Below are positions 43,801-56,177 of a DNA stretch of 64,000 nt, piece by piece. The first letter of the stretch is position 1. Each line of letters begins with the position of its first letter. Below the pieces are notes generated by a model that had not been told where the DNA came from, did no database searches, and saw only the letters and a list, made by a program, of their open reading frames with translations. The translations under genes were made by a program, and so were the position numbers. The stretch spans positions 11,431,298-11,495,297 of the forward strand of contig OX465583.1 of NCBI GenBank assembly GCA_950022655.1, written 5' to 3'. Origin of the DNA: Alentia gelatinosa (lineage: Eukaryota; Annelida; Polychaeta; Phyllodocida; Polynoidae).

Positions 43801-44869
43801 GTTCACACCTCAAACCAAGTACTTTTGTTCTTCCATGTAAGTTAAGAAAGCAAGAACACTTCTTAAGATATTCATTGCTTAATACATTGATAACTAGTGT
43901 TAGCCTTATGGTGATTTGATTCAAAATACACATAATAGTAATTTAGAATATGAAGTAGGTGCTTGGTGAGTATGAATCTTTTTTTCCAACCATGGAGTTT
44001 CACGTAAACTCCGACGGAACGAAAAAATGACAAAAACACTTGGTGAGTAGGAATGACACACTCTCGTAGCAGACATCCTGAGCCCTACTTCTGAGGTCGT
44101 ACTCTTGGTGAGTGAGCCTTGCAGCTCTGTGAGTCTCACCCTCCTGGCAGATAAATGCATTTTTTATACCCCTTTTTCACCTGACACACACAATCATTAC
44201 TTAAGTCCGGACTGGCTTTATTAAAATTTATTCTGAGAAAAATTCTAATGACTTGCAATCTGTGTGGAATAATGCTGAGGGCATGTGGGCATAATTATAT
44301 CAAAGCTCTAATAGTAGGTGGTCATTTCATCAGCCCCATAATCATTTTGAGCCTACCGGTTTTTTGAGAATTGTTTCTAGGAATGTTTTTTTCCCCTCTT
44401 TCATTCTTTCTGGGTCCAATCTCTGGGGAATTTGGGAATTTTGAATTAGAAGCCAAAAGTCAAAATGGCCGCCAAAAATAGAACAAAAACACATAAAATT
44501 AGTTCTGTCCAGGATATCTTCTGCAACCCCTCACCACAGGTTGGTTTAGTGTAAGCGGCTTGACTTTCCACAGTGATTTGGGTGTGCCCATGCTTTCATA
44601 CAGGGCATTCTGGCGGTCGGTCGAACCTCGAGCCTAAATATCTTTATTGTTGCTTGTGTCATCGTGGTCTTCTGCTTCCCTTCACATGCAACCACCTCCA
44701 CTTCAATGCTGGAGTTTTACTTGGACACTTTGTTGGAGCATTTTTGCTGTTGTCGCGGGCCTGTGTCTGCCTAGACTGGTTCCCTGCCCATATGAAATAA
44801 GGGGCAGGTAACGGGTTCCACAGGCACGACCTTCAACTTTGGCTAGTGCCCGCCTGTGTACAATGTCAT
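43800..44869. other. No gene seen
   Basis: Intergenic. Contains CCAACCATGGAG...ACGGAACGAAAAAATGAC at about 43987-44030, related to the palindrome at 22687-22794, and otherwise unremarkable AT-rich sequence. Confidence 0.4.
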
Positions 44870-45110
44870 ACGCTGGGAACCAGCCAACATTTCAGATTCA
44901 AAACAAGGCAGCGGTCAAAAGTTATACAAGTCAAACAACCCACATATCATGAGTATGGAAAAATGGGAATTGTTATAGGAGCTTCACAGACAACCCAGCT
45001 GTTTCTTTTTCAGACTTAAACCATTTTATAATGGGAATTTACAGTTGATTAGACTGGTCCTTCAGAGGAGCACATGGCATTGTTGACAAAACAAAGCCCT
45101 GTGACCACAG
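44870..45110. repeat. Dispersed repeat, copy 1
   Basis: Shares ATTTCAGATTCAAAACA, GTCAAAAGTTAT and TTAAACCA.TTTATAATG.GAAT with 57770-57990, in the same orientation. A related hairpin fragment, GCAGGATATCTGCT, follows. Confidence 0.6.
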
Positions 45111-45699
45111 GATGTAGAGCGCAGGATATCTGCTGGGAGAGTGAGAAAAACGGAGGCGTTACTAATAATGCACCACAAAACTGGAATCCGTTACCTGGCC
45201 TATAGGGGACAGAGCCATTCTTAGTTTATGAAGCAGTCACTAGGTGGTCAGGGGACAAAACCTGTATTCTGGCTCTTTGTTCTTACGAAATTCAGCTGCC
45301 TTTCAATGTTTTACCAAGGTTCCTTTGACTCTCTACACCGATTCCAGAGCAGGATGACATAATGATGTAACCCATGACATGATGTTTTTTACATGGAAAA
45401 CTTTATTTACATATATGAGCAAGGCAAGAAAAGTGACATTTCCCAATTATCACTCACTTCTTTTGCATCTCCATTAGTGAAGAACAGCTACTTTTTCACC
45501 TCTTTTAGTGAAGAACACCTACTCGGGGGGCGTCATGGCGGCCCCCATGGATCATAGGCTATATGCCATATAGTCTAACTAGGCCAGGCTTCCAGGCTAG
45601 TGTCTTCCTTTCCCTAGCCATCTTGAATTAAGGTGAAGGTTACCGGAATCATTGCTGATTGGCTGTCAGTGAGTTCAGATGCAAAAAGATGCACAGCAA

Positions 45700-46060
45700 A
45701 TGTGTCAGAATCGTCGGAATGGTGTTGTAACTCTTCTCAGAAGCCCGCCTCCTTTAGTGCAGCATGCTATGAAAGATTTCCGACATACCCTGACATGCCC
45801 CGACATGGTTTTGGCCCTCAGACATGCTCCGAAAGATTGAACATTTTTGAACTATCGTAAGCTTATCAGAAGGCCTGTGACATGGCGCCTGTGTCAGAGC
45901 ATGTCGTAGGCCATGTCAGGGCATGTCGGAGTGGGTCGCATCCTATGTCAGAAGCCGAGATCCACTACTGAGATAAATTCCAAGCTTCTTACACATGGTT
46001 CGCTTCTGTGTCGGAAGCGTGTTGCAAGGCCTATCATGGCATGTCTGTAACAAAATCAGA
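45700..46060. repeat. Diverged GTCG/GTCRGAGC-rich repeat
   Basis: Contains many CATGTC(G/A)GA(G/A) and GTCAGAGCATGTCG blocks, arranged like the GTCG-rich MITE but with a changed core. It is probably an old or separate subfamily. Confidence 0.4.
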
Positions 46061-46310
46061 ACACAAGTAAGTGGGGGGCAGAACATGCTATTCAATTTTT
46101 ACAGCGACGATTTACAAGCATCGCTGTTAGTTGCAGACTAATTTCAACACAGGATCCTATGCATCGTGTAGTAATCCAGTGTATTAAAGATGGTTGTGAT
46201 GCATAATAAGTATGGAAACTCTAAAGCTGTACCCATCGTTCATGGTACATATATACATTGTAGGCTCTCCGAGGATTGTCCTCTGAAACTGGAATCTATG
46301 AGTAATTACC

Positions 46311-46596
46311 TACCACATATAAAACGTTAGAATTTTGAGATATCCGTTTGGAGTTGCTGCCGTACATAGAGACATGGTGAACCCAACCTGGGCCTGGAGA
46401 TTGAAGGCCAACGAGAGTGAGATTCTCGTGCAGTTCTAAACTGTAAGCAGCTACTCTTTTTTGTATTTCTATATGCAGACATAAATTTTCTGTTATGATT
46501 CATTTTGAGCCATGCCGAAATCAAAGTTTAGTACTGTAGTTTTCTGATGTACTTTTCTCGTGAGAAACCAATGAGATCCCAACTTTCGCTGGTACC
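46311..46596. repeat. ~290-bp dispersed repeat, copy 2
   Basis: Close copy of 34690-34985 in the same orientation. It ends at the same TTTCGCTGGTAC position. Confidence 0.75.
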
Positions 46597-46659
46597 GCCT
46601 CGAAACTCCGTTGACTCCCCCCACCCACCAACAGCCTAAGTATTTGGCCCCTCCAGAGC

Positions 46660-46740
46660 ACCTATCACTGTGGAGCAGTCAGCAGAGCCTTTGGTTGAGA
46701 ATGCGAACGTCGGGAGTTCGAACCCTGCTAAAAGCAGTCT
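46660..46740 (+). repeat. tRNA-like SINE head / tRNA pseudogene
   Basis: An A-box-like TGGAGCAGTCAGCAGAGC is followed at tRNA spacing by a B-box-like AGTTCGAACCC with a possible T-stem (CGGG/CCTG). The acceptor stem does not close properly and no CCA-ready 3' end is seen, so it is better read as a tRNA-derived SINE promoter or pseudogene than as a functional tRNA. Confidence 0.45.
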
Positions 46741-46784
46741 GATATTTTATTTTTCCATATTTTTCGGACTCGACGAAGTCGCTA

Positions 46785-47180
46785 GTTACCTACCATATTT
46801 AAAACGTTAGAATTCCGTCGAATCCGCTTGAAGTTGTACCTATTTATAACAGCTAGGTCTGGTACAATCTGTCCCTATGTGCGAGAGAAACTCCAAGCGG
46901 ATCCTACCAGAATCATAGTTTTTTTAGATATGGTAGGTAACCAAGCTGCAGGTCGGTCTCCCACCCCTGCAGCACTCTCTGTTTTACTCAAGGTCGCTAG
47001 ATATATGATTATCAAAAAACGTCACAAAATTTCATATGATTGTTTATATGGCATTAGTTGTTTTCGCGGAATGATACCACAAAGCGGAGCTGAGTGATAT
47101 CTGTAGCAGAAGACAACGAACGCCATGTAAACAATTGTATGAAATTGATTGACGTTTAGATTTTATCCTACCCCGTCACA
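46785..47180. mobile_element. Repeat copy 3 plus foldback of the GTAGGATAA superfamily
   Basis: 46785-46990 is a rearranged partial copy of the 34690 repeat. About 47000-47180 has inverted arms (AATTTCATATGATTGTTTA and its degenerate complement) around GCGGAGCTGAGTGATATC, and ends with the superfamily flank TAGATTTTATCCTACCCCG. Confidence 0.5.
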
Positions 47181-47996
47181 TGTTTTTTAACTTCATATGT
47201 CACCTGTGGCATATAAATATTATATGGCATAACCGTGGCATACAGTCACTCCATGTTAAGTCTATGAATCCAAGAATCCACGATGAACATATAGACAATA
47301 ATCGATGTTTGTTTAGACAGGTGCGGCAATGCCCCCTAAGCGGGGTGTCCCAGAAGCGGGGTTTTACTGTGTACAATATCCGAACCCACAAAAAAGAGGT
47401 AAATATGTTGGTAAGAAATATTAAACATCATGCTGTAACCTCCATATGTTGATGTGGTAATATAAACAACATATCTGGTTTCTACCTTCACACACTGCAG
47501 ATTTTGAATACATCGTCAGACAGCAGAAAAAAAGACTGAAGCGCAGTCTCCATAGCAACACACACAGAGCAATGCTTTTTCGCCACAGGGCCCATAGTAG
47601 ATGACACGGGTCACTGCGCACTGTACTTTAAAAGGGCCTGGGCCTGGGTCTCTGCCCACCACGTCTAACACAAGCACACGAGCAAAGCCGGCCAACCCTC
47701 CTGCACAAGGTCTTGGCTTTCAACGTTGGCTCTATAGATCTATATAAGATTATAGTTTAATCTGTGCATGTGCAGTCTCATTCTCACGAGCTTGAGGATT
47801 GAGTGAAATTTTCTATTGTGTTGCTTTGTCAGTGTAAAAGCTATTGTTCTCTATACCCCGGGATGATTTCTCAATGAAGAAGCCATTGTTCTCTATATTC
47901 AAGGCTGTACCCACCCTCATATAGCGGAGATACTCAGCCAATATGTACAGTTGTTATCACTTTTACCTAACAATTCTAATCTACGAAGATATATAG

Positions 47997-48165
47997 GGGC
48001 CATCCCTAATGTACGTACACACTGAGGGGGATGGGGAACTATATTTTTTCAAATTTTGCGTATGCTCCTTCTTTGTTCTATTGCGTACACGATTGAGAAG
48101 GTGGGTGGGGTTAAAATTTTCAAAATTTGTGCATACATATTATATACATTATGGATGACCCCATA
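47997..48165. mobile_element. Small TIR element, GGGGYCATCC ends
   Basis: The left end GGGGCCATCCCTAATGTACG and the right end TACATTATGGATGACCCC are inverted complements. About 170 bp. The interior is AT-rich and non-coding. Confidence 0.6.
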
Positions 48166-49036
48166 TCAAATACCCCAATATATATTTAACACACCATATT
48201 GAACCCTCTAATAAACCCTATAGTGAGAACGACAACTAATTAGCATATTAACCTATTAATTAGCATATTAATTATTAATTAGCATATAAATCTCCGGCAT
48301 AATACGCAGGGCAGTGTCACATCCCCGGCCACCCATATAGTCATCCTCTGGCTGCTGAGGTCAGACAAAGTGCGCCAAAAGCTCCCGGCTAGCTGCGGGT
48401 ATTTGTACGGGGGTCTGGCTGGAACCAGCAGTCGTTTACATCAGCGCTCACCGCGGCCGCTATTGATTTCCCGGTGGGGTGTGTGCGGGGTGTGTGCTAC
48501 ACTGGCCACCCGAGCTGACTGGGGCCTTGACATGGCGTGGTAGCGGGTATCTCATGCCATTGAAGTGGGTAAAGGAACTTCCCTTTAGCTATCTTTAGGT
48601 TGGGAGTTAGGGCTTTAGGGGTTGGTATCTATTAATACTATGTGTATCTATTTTTACTCTGTGGTCCGACCACCTTCACCAACTGCCTGTGCTGTCTCTT
48701 ACTCTCCCAGCAGATCCATATGTGACCTGGACCTGGTTGGAGAATGTATTCAATTCTCACTCTAGAAACCATTTTTTCATGTTTATATTTCCTTTTGTGT
48801 GTATTTTTAGTCAAATAACCATAAAGGTGGACTTAATTATCAATTTTGTCAACTATGAATATTTGATAATAAGTATCAGCTCTAAGAATCCAAAAATATA
48901 GGAAGCTACTTGGTTTGAGAGTGAGAATCCGTGGACATCTCCATTCACCACTTGCACATAAGTGTGGCGCTGCGATCGGGTTACGCTGGTTGCATGTAAC
49001 TAGGCCCTACTTGCCGAAAACAAGCAACAGGCTTGT
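48166..49036. other. No gene seen; repeat fragments
   Basis: Contains the recurrent GCTACACTGGCC block near 48495 and the 48749-48870 block shared with about 35940-36040. No coding sequence is recognised. Confidence 0.4.
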
Positions 49037-50095
49037 TTGTGAAAACGAGGCAAGATACTTTACCTGTGTTGGCAGTATGGCTTCAGACCCATAAGCACAG
49101 ATTTAACTAAAAATGTAATTTGTTGTTGTGTCGTGAATAACAGGCCAATCTTTATAAATAAAACATTGTTAGAAAGCTAAGACTTAAGCCTATTTGTTGG
49201 TATAATATCATATACCTGTGTTTTGGCTAAGATTTCCAGTCGTAGATTGAACATCCAGATTATTTTGGTAAAAAAATCCACAAAAATGTTACCTTCCTGT
49301 TTTCACAGTGGTTTAATGAAAAATCTATCGCGATGACCTATAGAAATAAACATCCTATCTTTTTAAGTATTTCAGGACGATTAATATGATACCTATATTG
49401 CCAGGCTGTGATAAATATTTCCTGAGATAATGGAGCATTGGGTCTGACAGTATTGGCACTATATGTACCTTGGAACAAAGACTTTTTTCTAACATGAAAA
49501 AATGTGAATTGCTCTGGCTTTGTGTATAACAGGCCGATCTATATAAATAAATCATTGTTAGAAAGCTAAGACTCTGGTCTATTTGTTGATATAGATATCA
49601 CATACCTATGCCTTGGCTAAAATTTCCCGTGATAGCTTAAAAACTTAGATTTTTGCTGACAAATTCCTAAATTTCCTGACAATTAACTGACACATTATTA
49701 GTCCATTACCTCAGGAAATATCCATCACAACCTGGTAATATTGGTATCATTTTAATTGTCATGAGATACCTAATAAGATAGGATGGTTATTTCTATATGT
49801 CATCGCAATAGATTTTTCATTAAATCACTGTGAAAGGAAGGTAAAATATTTTAGTGTTTTTTACATAAACAATTCCGATGTTTAATCTCTGACAGGAAAT
49901 CTTATTCATATCACAGGTATTTTATATATATTTCGGCAGATAGGCCCAAGTTTCAGGTTTCTAACAATGTATTGTTTATAAAAATCGGCCGATTATTTAT
50001 CACGTGAGAGCTATTTCCATCTTTCAGGTTAGAAAAACACTAGGTTTTTATCAGTACTCTGGACTGAGTGCAGAGGGCTTGCCTCGTTTTCGTTC
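49037..50095. mobile_element. Large foldback element (~1.06 kb)
   Basis: The outer ends are GAAAACGAGGCAAG and CTTGCCTCGTTTTC. Long imperfect inverted arms include AGTGGTTTAATGAAAAATCT on the left and AGATTTTTCATTAAATCACT on the right, and GATAGGATGGTTATTTCTAT on the right opposite its complement on the left. Internal secondary copies of TCTTTATAAATAAAACATTG make it multi-repeat. No ORF. Confidence 0.7.
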
Positions 50096-50159
50096 GATCT
50101 ACCTAGGCGGCCATTACAATATGGCGCCAGTGTGAAGAGGGTCAATGTGTTAACGTTAC

Positions 50160-50945
50160 CAACCTCTTAGTTGGAACGTAGTGTAGACAGAGGTGGTGGC
50201 CAATCTAGGTGTGTGCGGGGTGTGTGCGGGAGGGTGTGTGGGGTGAGTATAGGGGGGGCTGGGCCGAAGGGGTGCAGGCGGCGGCGGTCTAGAAATACAC
50301 GTCGGCCGCGGGAAGTGGTCGCCGTGTGGAGGAGAGTAGGAGAACATCGGTGGAGGTGATGATGGTGATGATGATGATAATGATGGTGGTGGTTGTACAT
50401 GAGCACGGCCCGGACCCCGCCACCGCCGCCCGCCGCCCGCCGCATCGTGGGCACAGTCGGCCAGCGTTAACCGACCACGCAGCATAGCCTTGTGTGGGTT
50501 TTTTTATCCATGAAAAGGACCGCCGAGATGCAGACACTGACTGCCTGACGCCTGCCCGCCTGCCTGCCTGCCTGCCTGCCTGCCTGCTCAGTGGCTGCTG
50601 GGAACGATTGCAGCTTCAGTAGCAGCAGTAGCGGTGCATGGCAGTAGCGCCAGCGAGAGCAGCGGCAGCGACAGCGGCAGTGTAGAGGGGTTTATTATAA
50701 TACAGGACGGGTGGCGGGCGGCCAGGGACAGATGGTGTTTGACAGGAGGGTCTAACCAGAACGTCGTGGACAGGGGCGGAACAGGAGGAGGTGCGCTACA
50801 CTGGAGGATGCCAAGGGGGGCCGGAGTGCCTTCACCACCCGCAGGAGAACAGTGTCAGCCATTGACAGCAGCGACATGACAGTGGGACAGCTCCCTGGTC
50901 CAGGGCCAGTTCACCTTACGGCCTACCTCTAACAGGGTAAGTGGG
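50160..50945 (+). promoter_or_regulatory. CpG-rich island, candidate first exon
   Basis: The only strongly GC- and CpG-rich stretch outside the retrotransposons. It contains GGT/GAT trinucleotide repeats (about 50348-50400) and a CTGC repeat (50556-50588). It ends at a consensus 5' splice donor, AACAGG|GTAAGTGG, near 50940. An 81-codon frame (50634-50879) starts with ATG, is S/G-rich and is unrecognised. The left edge (50157-50205) is part of a dispersed repeat. It could be a promoter and non-coding first exon of a host gene. It might even belong with the exon-like units at 63333 onward, but nothing in the sequence proves a link. Confidence 0.35.
50556..50588. repeat. (CTGC)n microsatellite
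   Basis: About eight CTGC units inside the CpG-rich island. Confidence 0.9.
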
Positions 50946-51984
50946 TGTATAGTAAGGTCAACCCCCAGCCGTCCCCATCAATTGCATTGAACCTGCTATT
51001 GTAGCTAGGTGGGCGGTGGGGCGGACGGATGCTAGTATCTACCTTTAATACGCATACTGACAGAGGTAGCCAGACAGGGACCTATAATCCATAAATGTAT
51101 GCTTTTCCGTGCCACCAGTGAAGGATCCGGCAATAAGGTGTCAGTGCCGGTGGTTATCATAAGAGCTGTGTGTTTGTACAGTCATACTTAGACAGGATAA
51201 ATGAGCTAGGCCCGCTTGCCATCAGCCTTTGAGAGGTACGTGTGTACATACATGTAGCCACAATATGGTGTAGAACGGTGTATTATGAGCGAGCTGCTCC
51301 TAATGTTAGAGTGATGAGGATATTGTCCCACTTCACTACCACAGTGAGCAGGACTGAGCAGTATGATGCAGAAGTCAGCACTTAGCTGACTAGTAGGCAT
51401 TTACGACCACATTGTTTGGGTGGCTGTGACATATTACTTGTTATATATGATATCACCAGTGTTTGTCATGTGGTGCTTCCATTGGGCAGATCTAGTGACA
51501 GCGACATGGGCATTATCACGTATTAATAGCCAGTGAAACTAAGCACCGCTCGACTGTAGTTCCACTGGTATATGATACTAATTGGTCTCAATTGACACTT
51601 ACCTATCTGCCGCAACCAAAACTCTAATGTAATACTATCATAGCATATCGACACTTTAGGAGGTATTTACAATAATCATCAAAGTCGACACGAACCTTGA
51701 AAAGGCAAAGGCATGATACTGACTTAAAAGTAGCAGTGAGAATGGACATTTTTGATGCATTAAATCGTTGACAGACCTATGCTATGGGTTACATCACACT
51801 AGGATGAATCAAATGTTTTTAAATCATGAAGAAATAATCAGTATTCTTTGAGATATGGAAGAAAATACACATTTCCAGTTCAATGAAAAGTGAGCAAATT
51901 AGAAAATTAGAGCTGCTGATGCTATATATATAAACCAATGGTAGCTAATACCCTTTGGCCTTTTGTAAAGGTCAGAGGGTATTA
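50946..51984. other. No gene seen
   Basis: If the donor at 50940 is real, this is the start of an intron. No other coding evidence is seen. Confidence 0.35.
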
Positions 51985-52290
51985 GCACCATGATGATATT
52001 ATTATATACCTGTGGTAGTATATCCTACACATACTGCCCGCTCCTACCCATGTCGTATTTATACCCGTACGACACCTAGGTGACGTACGGGGTATGTATG
52101 TGGCGTACGGGGCATGTACGGCGGCAAAATCCAAATATTCCCCAGTAGCAAAGTTAAAAATTCGATATTTTAAGGTATATAATAATAGAGAAACAGGCTG
52201 ACTGTCTCCGTACGGATAAAATACTTGGTAAAATCGCCGATTTTACCGCGTATTTTATCTGTACGGAGACAGTCAGCCTGTTTCTCTATA
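51985..52290. mobile_element. GTACGG foldback, copy 2 (inverted)
   Basis: Reverse-complement copy of 31337-31690. The terminal hairpin at about 52184-52290 is almost perfectly palindromic, with CTCCGTACGGATAAAATAC arms and centre TCGCCGA. Confidence 0.8.
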
Positions 52291-52924
52291 TTACGAGTTG
52301 CAAAATGATAAAACCTATATACAAAGCAGCTGCTGTTTGTAATAGATAAAGTACCTACTGGATATTTTTTTCTTAATTGAAAGACCAAAAAGATACACAA
52401 TTCTCCATGAGTCAAAGGTTATCTTAGTCTGAAAAAAGAAACAAAATACACAGCCTTCTTGATATGGCCTGTTTATCTTACAGAGAGATAACCATACGTG
52501 GACAGAATGAGGGTATGTTTGTTTGATAACCTACATACACACACAGACAAAACGTGAACGGATCACAGATATTCGAGGGATATGGATGTGGCCATGCGCT
52601 TTTTATTGGGAGTCTGACATATAAGAGTAGTTTAAAACCTGACAGTGTTATGACCTGGAACATTGAAATGCATTCACAAATAATTATGGGGAATACAAAA
52701 ATCTACAAATCTACAAAAGGCAAAAGTAAAATAAATATAGTCAATGAAGTTCTTAGACAAGCACAACTCCACAACAATCCCTAGTCTAGGCTTTATTGAA
52801 CAACGAATTTTACACACAATGTTTCGCCTATGATAGCAGCCTTTATCAAGTCATATAAAGAAATACAATTTACACGCATGCAAGTGCATGTGCATAGAAG
52901 ATATATAGCGTGCGACCCACCCAT
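52291..52924. other. No gene seen
   Basis: AT-rich intergenic DNA. Open frames of 60-80 codons are unrecognised. Confidence 0.4.
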
Positions 52925-52939
52925 CCACTTCCCTACTAT

Positions 52940-53031
52940 CCCGACACACACACACCTACACACACATACACACACACACCTACACACACACAGACACCTA
53001 CACACACCTACACACACACCTACACACACCT

Positions 53032-53062
<31 letters not shown>

Positions 53063-53155
53063 CATATTTATATAATTCTGTGCATATTTATTCATATATA
53101 TGTAGTTATATACATATATACACCCACGCCCCCCACCCCCCACACACACACCATG
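52940..53155. repeat. CA/TA-type microsatellite cluster
   Basis: Imperfect CACACACCTA repeats (about 52945-53048) pass into TATATA-rich sequence and then CCCCCACACACAC near 53140. The apparent T/H/P-rich open frames are translations of this repeat. Confidence 0.9.
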
Positions 53156-53619
53156 GGATATTATGTAATATCCATAATAGGCTTGATTAATTAATCTTCT
53201 CTGACGTCGATAACAGCACTGATTCCACGTTCCCCACAGAGCAGCAAAATGCACTAATGGCGAGGTTGCATGCTGCCGTTTGCCGTGTCTAGCGCTCACC
53301 CCTTCCACATCCCCTGTTGGCGCCGTGACTCAGACAAGCCCAGACTGCGCGTACAGCCGTGACACACAACCACCGCGCACAGAATAGACGCCAGCAACAC
53401 ACATGCACGGACTGCAGGGTGCACAATGCATGCAGCTCTCCCGCTGCAGGAATACGTATTCCTATATACCTATGGCTGTACACTCTATGCTTACACCACG
53501 CTCTGGGGGGTGGAGTAACTATCTGATACTACCCAAGGTTGGTATACTACCCAAGGTTGCCGTATACTACCCAAGGTTGACATTTAGACCAATCAGATTG
53601 TCTCTTATTAAACCACATT

Positions 53620-53792
53620 TGAAGGTATATAGGAATAGGGAAACCAAGTACCAGTGAAAGGAAGTCAAAATTACTCGGTAAGGCTTGGAAAAATTACTGC
53701 CCGCGGCCAGGGCCTTGGGCAGTAATTTTTCCAAGCCTTACCTCGTAATTTTGACTTCCTTTCACCGGAACATAGTTTCCCTCTACAACTGT
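53620..53792. mobile_element. Palindromic element, AAGGCTTGGAAAAATTAC
   Basis: Inverted arms share GGTAAGGCTTGGAAAAATTA and its complement, around a GGCCAGGGCC centre, flanked by GGTATATAGGAATAGGGAAA. A second copy with the same layout is at 57030-57203. Confidence 0.75.
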
Positions 53793-53839
53793 GTGCTCAC
53801 TCTCTCACCTGATTCCATTAATTACATACAAAGGAGGGG

Positions 53840-54170
53840 GTCAATATGTATATTTATCCTACCCCTAATAAAAAAACTCCATAGGCTTAACATTGGGTCA
53901 CTGTATTCGGTCTGGAGTTCAGAAAAATGAAAAATATCGCTCAAGTGGGATACACTTGACAAATGACGTCATTTGTTAATGTAGAAGTAATTTAGACGGG
54001 CGGGGTAGGATAAATTCTAAACCAAACTCGAGTTAGTCATGTTATTGTTCATCGCACTCAAGTGATCACGTATTACTGCTCTCGGCTTCGCCTTGCGCAG
54101 TAATATGCGATCTTGCGGTCATGTGATAAACAACAACACTACCAACTCTTGTTTGGTTTCTCCATATTAT
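53840..54170. mobile_element. Foldback, inverted copy of 17690-18060
   Basis: Contains the same blocks in reverse complement: CTAATAAAAAAACTCCATAG, ACAAATGACGTCATTTGT, GGCGGGGTAGGATAA, and a hairpin with GCTCTCGGCTTCGCC. Confidence 0.7.
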
Positions 54171-54429
54171 CATCCATCGTATACAAAGACCCCATTGAAA
54201 ATGTATGGTGAATCAGTAAACCACGACCCATTATATAAAACCTGTCAGATACCATAACTGTGGTATACGGATTCAAACCTGTGGTATACGGCCTCAAAAC
54301 CATGGTATACGGGAAAAATAGTCTCTTTGTTCTATAGAGCAAAGAAATCGTCAGTGTTGTTATAACTTTTAATATGGCAATTACTGGATTTAATTTATTC
54401 GAAAAGATGGATGATAAATGTTACAAACG

Positions 54430-54780
54430 ATGATTTTGTGGACAGGTGGCTCTGTAAACCACTCGAGGTTGACGTCGTAATACACTCGCTAGCGCTTGTG
54501 TATTACTACGCGTCAACTCTCGTGGTTTACGGCCGCCTGTCCACAAAACCATCGATTATTGTCTATTTACACCCCCCCCCCTCATGGTGAGATTGTATGC
54601 CATGGTTATGCCATTAAATGGTTATATGCAACGGTTGACTTAAAAACAATTAAATTAATCAAATTAAATTAAAAACATGTGTCGGGTTAGGGTAAAATCT
54701 AAACGTCACTCGAATTCATATAATTGTTTTTATGGTGCCATTGTTTTCCATATTGTTGGTGCCATATTACGAAGCGATGG
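54430..54780. mobile_element. Foldbacks of the GTAGGATAA superfamily
   Basis: 54430-54560: arms GTAAACCACTCGAGGTTGAC and GTCAACTCTCGTGGTTTAC around CGCTAGCGC. About 54630-54780: flank GGTTAGGGTAAAATCTAAAC followed by an incomplete hairpin with ATTACGAAGCG. Confidence 0.55.
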
Positions 54781-55279
54781 GAGGTGGGGGTTTGAGTTTG
54801 CCTTATGTTAACTTTATATGGGGTAATTTTGCTATTAAGTTGTTATACATGATTTAATGTTTATATATCTTATTTATACAATGTGAAGGGAACAATATAT
54901 ATTTTCTTTATGTTTTTATTGAGCGCGGGAAAACGCGCTCATATACGTCATCTAGATAAAGGTTAGAATGCTCACACAGGGTTTCAGCTTGCTGCAGAGA
55001 ATCTAACACTTCACTATCAATGTTCCAACTATAAAGGCCTGGTTAAATAAGCAGTGGTCCAGTATCAAGCCTTACCATACCCCCTGTCCTACTACTGACT
55101 TGGTTCCTTTTAATAGAACTTTCTTGGCTGAGTGACCATGTGATTGTGTGTGCGCTGCAGTCTAGGAAATCAACAGAAATCACATATTTTCAATGTATAA
55201 AATACTGACAATGAAAACCAGGATTCTATAAATGGTTCAAGATCACAGAGAAAGGACATTTATGGTATTTTGAGTGCGA
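54780..55279. other. No gene seen
   Basis: AT-rich sequence without recognised features. Confidence 0.4.
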
Positions 55280-55465
55280 TAAGTGTACAAACTAGGAGCA
55301 AATAGAATGTTCATCATTGATGAATGGGTGTGCAATTATAAATGAATAACAATTGAAAGGTTTACATTCAGCATCTGCCTGTGTCTACGAGTCAAATATA
55401 TCAAGCACCAGTAGGTCAATCAGGTATTTTGGTCTTGAGTGATTGGGCAGTTGACCAAGACCTTC
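55280..55465. repeat. Dispersed ~350-bp family, copy 3 (inverted)
   Basis: Reverse-complement partial copy: ACTAGGAGCAAATAGAATG, AGTAGGTCAATCAGGTATTT and TGGTCTTGAGTGATTG. Confidence 0.65.
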
Positions 55466-56177
55466 AATGAAAAATTCAGTCACAACCATGACGAGTTGAA
55501 TGGGATGTGTGGTGTGGCTAGACCAGGCACAAGTCGAAATCAAAGGTGAGCCAACATATGACAAACACCTCAAAAGAAATATGCCAATGTATTTATGACT
55601 TGATTATGAAACATTTTCACTGTATTAGGATACTTCTATTTTGATTAAGTAATCAGTTGTCATCTGTTGACACATGTGATATATGGTGATACTTTGGGAA
55701 AAAAACTATTAAATCCATTCTCTGGGTTTATTGTAACATTCTTACTTTTATTTGATGAAATGATTTAGGTATACCGCGCTCTTCCATTATAAATGGAAAT
55801 AACATTTGCTCCTAGTTTAAGCTGGAGATTCTCTACTAGGGTCTGAAACCTTGTCACCCGTAGGCTCCAGTGGCTAATGGTGAATTCCTTTCAGCTCAAG
55901 TATACGTGGCGAGGTTGCATGCTGTATATCTTACCGAAAAACAATATCCATGTACTTGGGTGTGTTTTTTGTCTATTGAGGCAGGCGAGTGGGGAAGAAT
56001 CGTGCCGACTGGGCCTCCTATTATCTTTCAGTCACTCTGTTGGTTGTGGTACATACAGCACTTTAAAAGCCTCGTACCACGCCTGCCCTCCACAGGGCTG
56101 GGCGGTTCCCGATTCTGTGTATATGGCATGAGCGCTACATTAGCCCATTTCGTACGTACCTTATATATAAAATACTT
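55466..56177. other. No convincing gene
   Basis: Two overlapping plus-strand frames near 55870-56184 (104 and 84 codons) are unrecognised and mutually incompatible. Confidence 0.35.

Noticed and set aside
52830..53194. T/H/P-rich open frames.
   Set aside because: Translations of the CA-type microsatellite.
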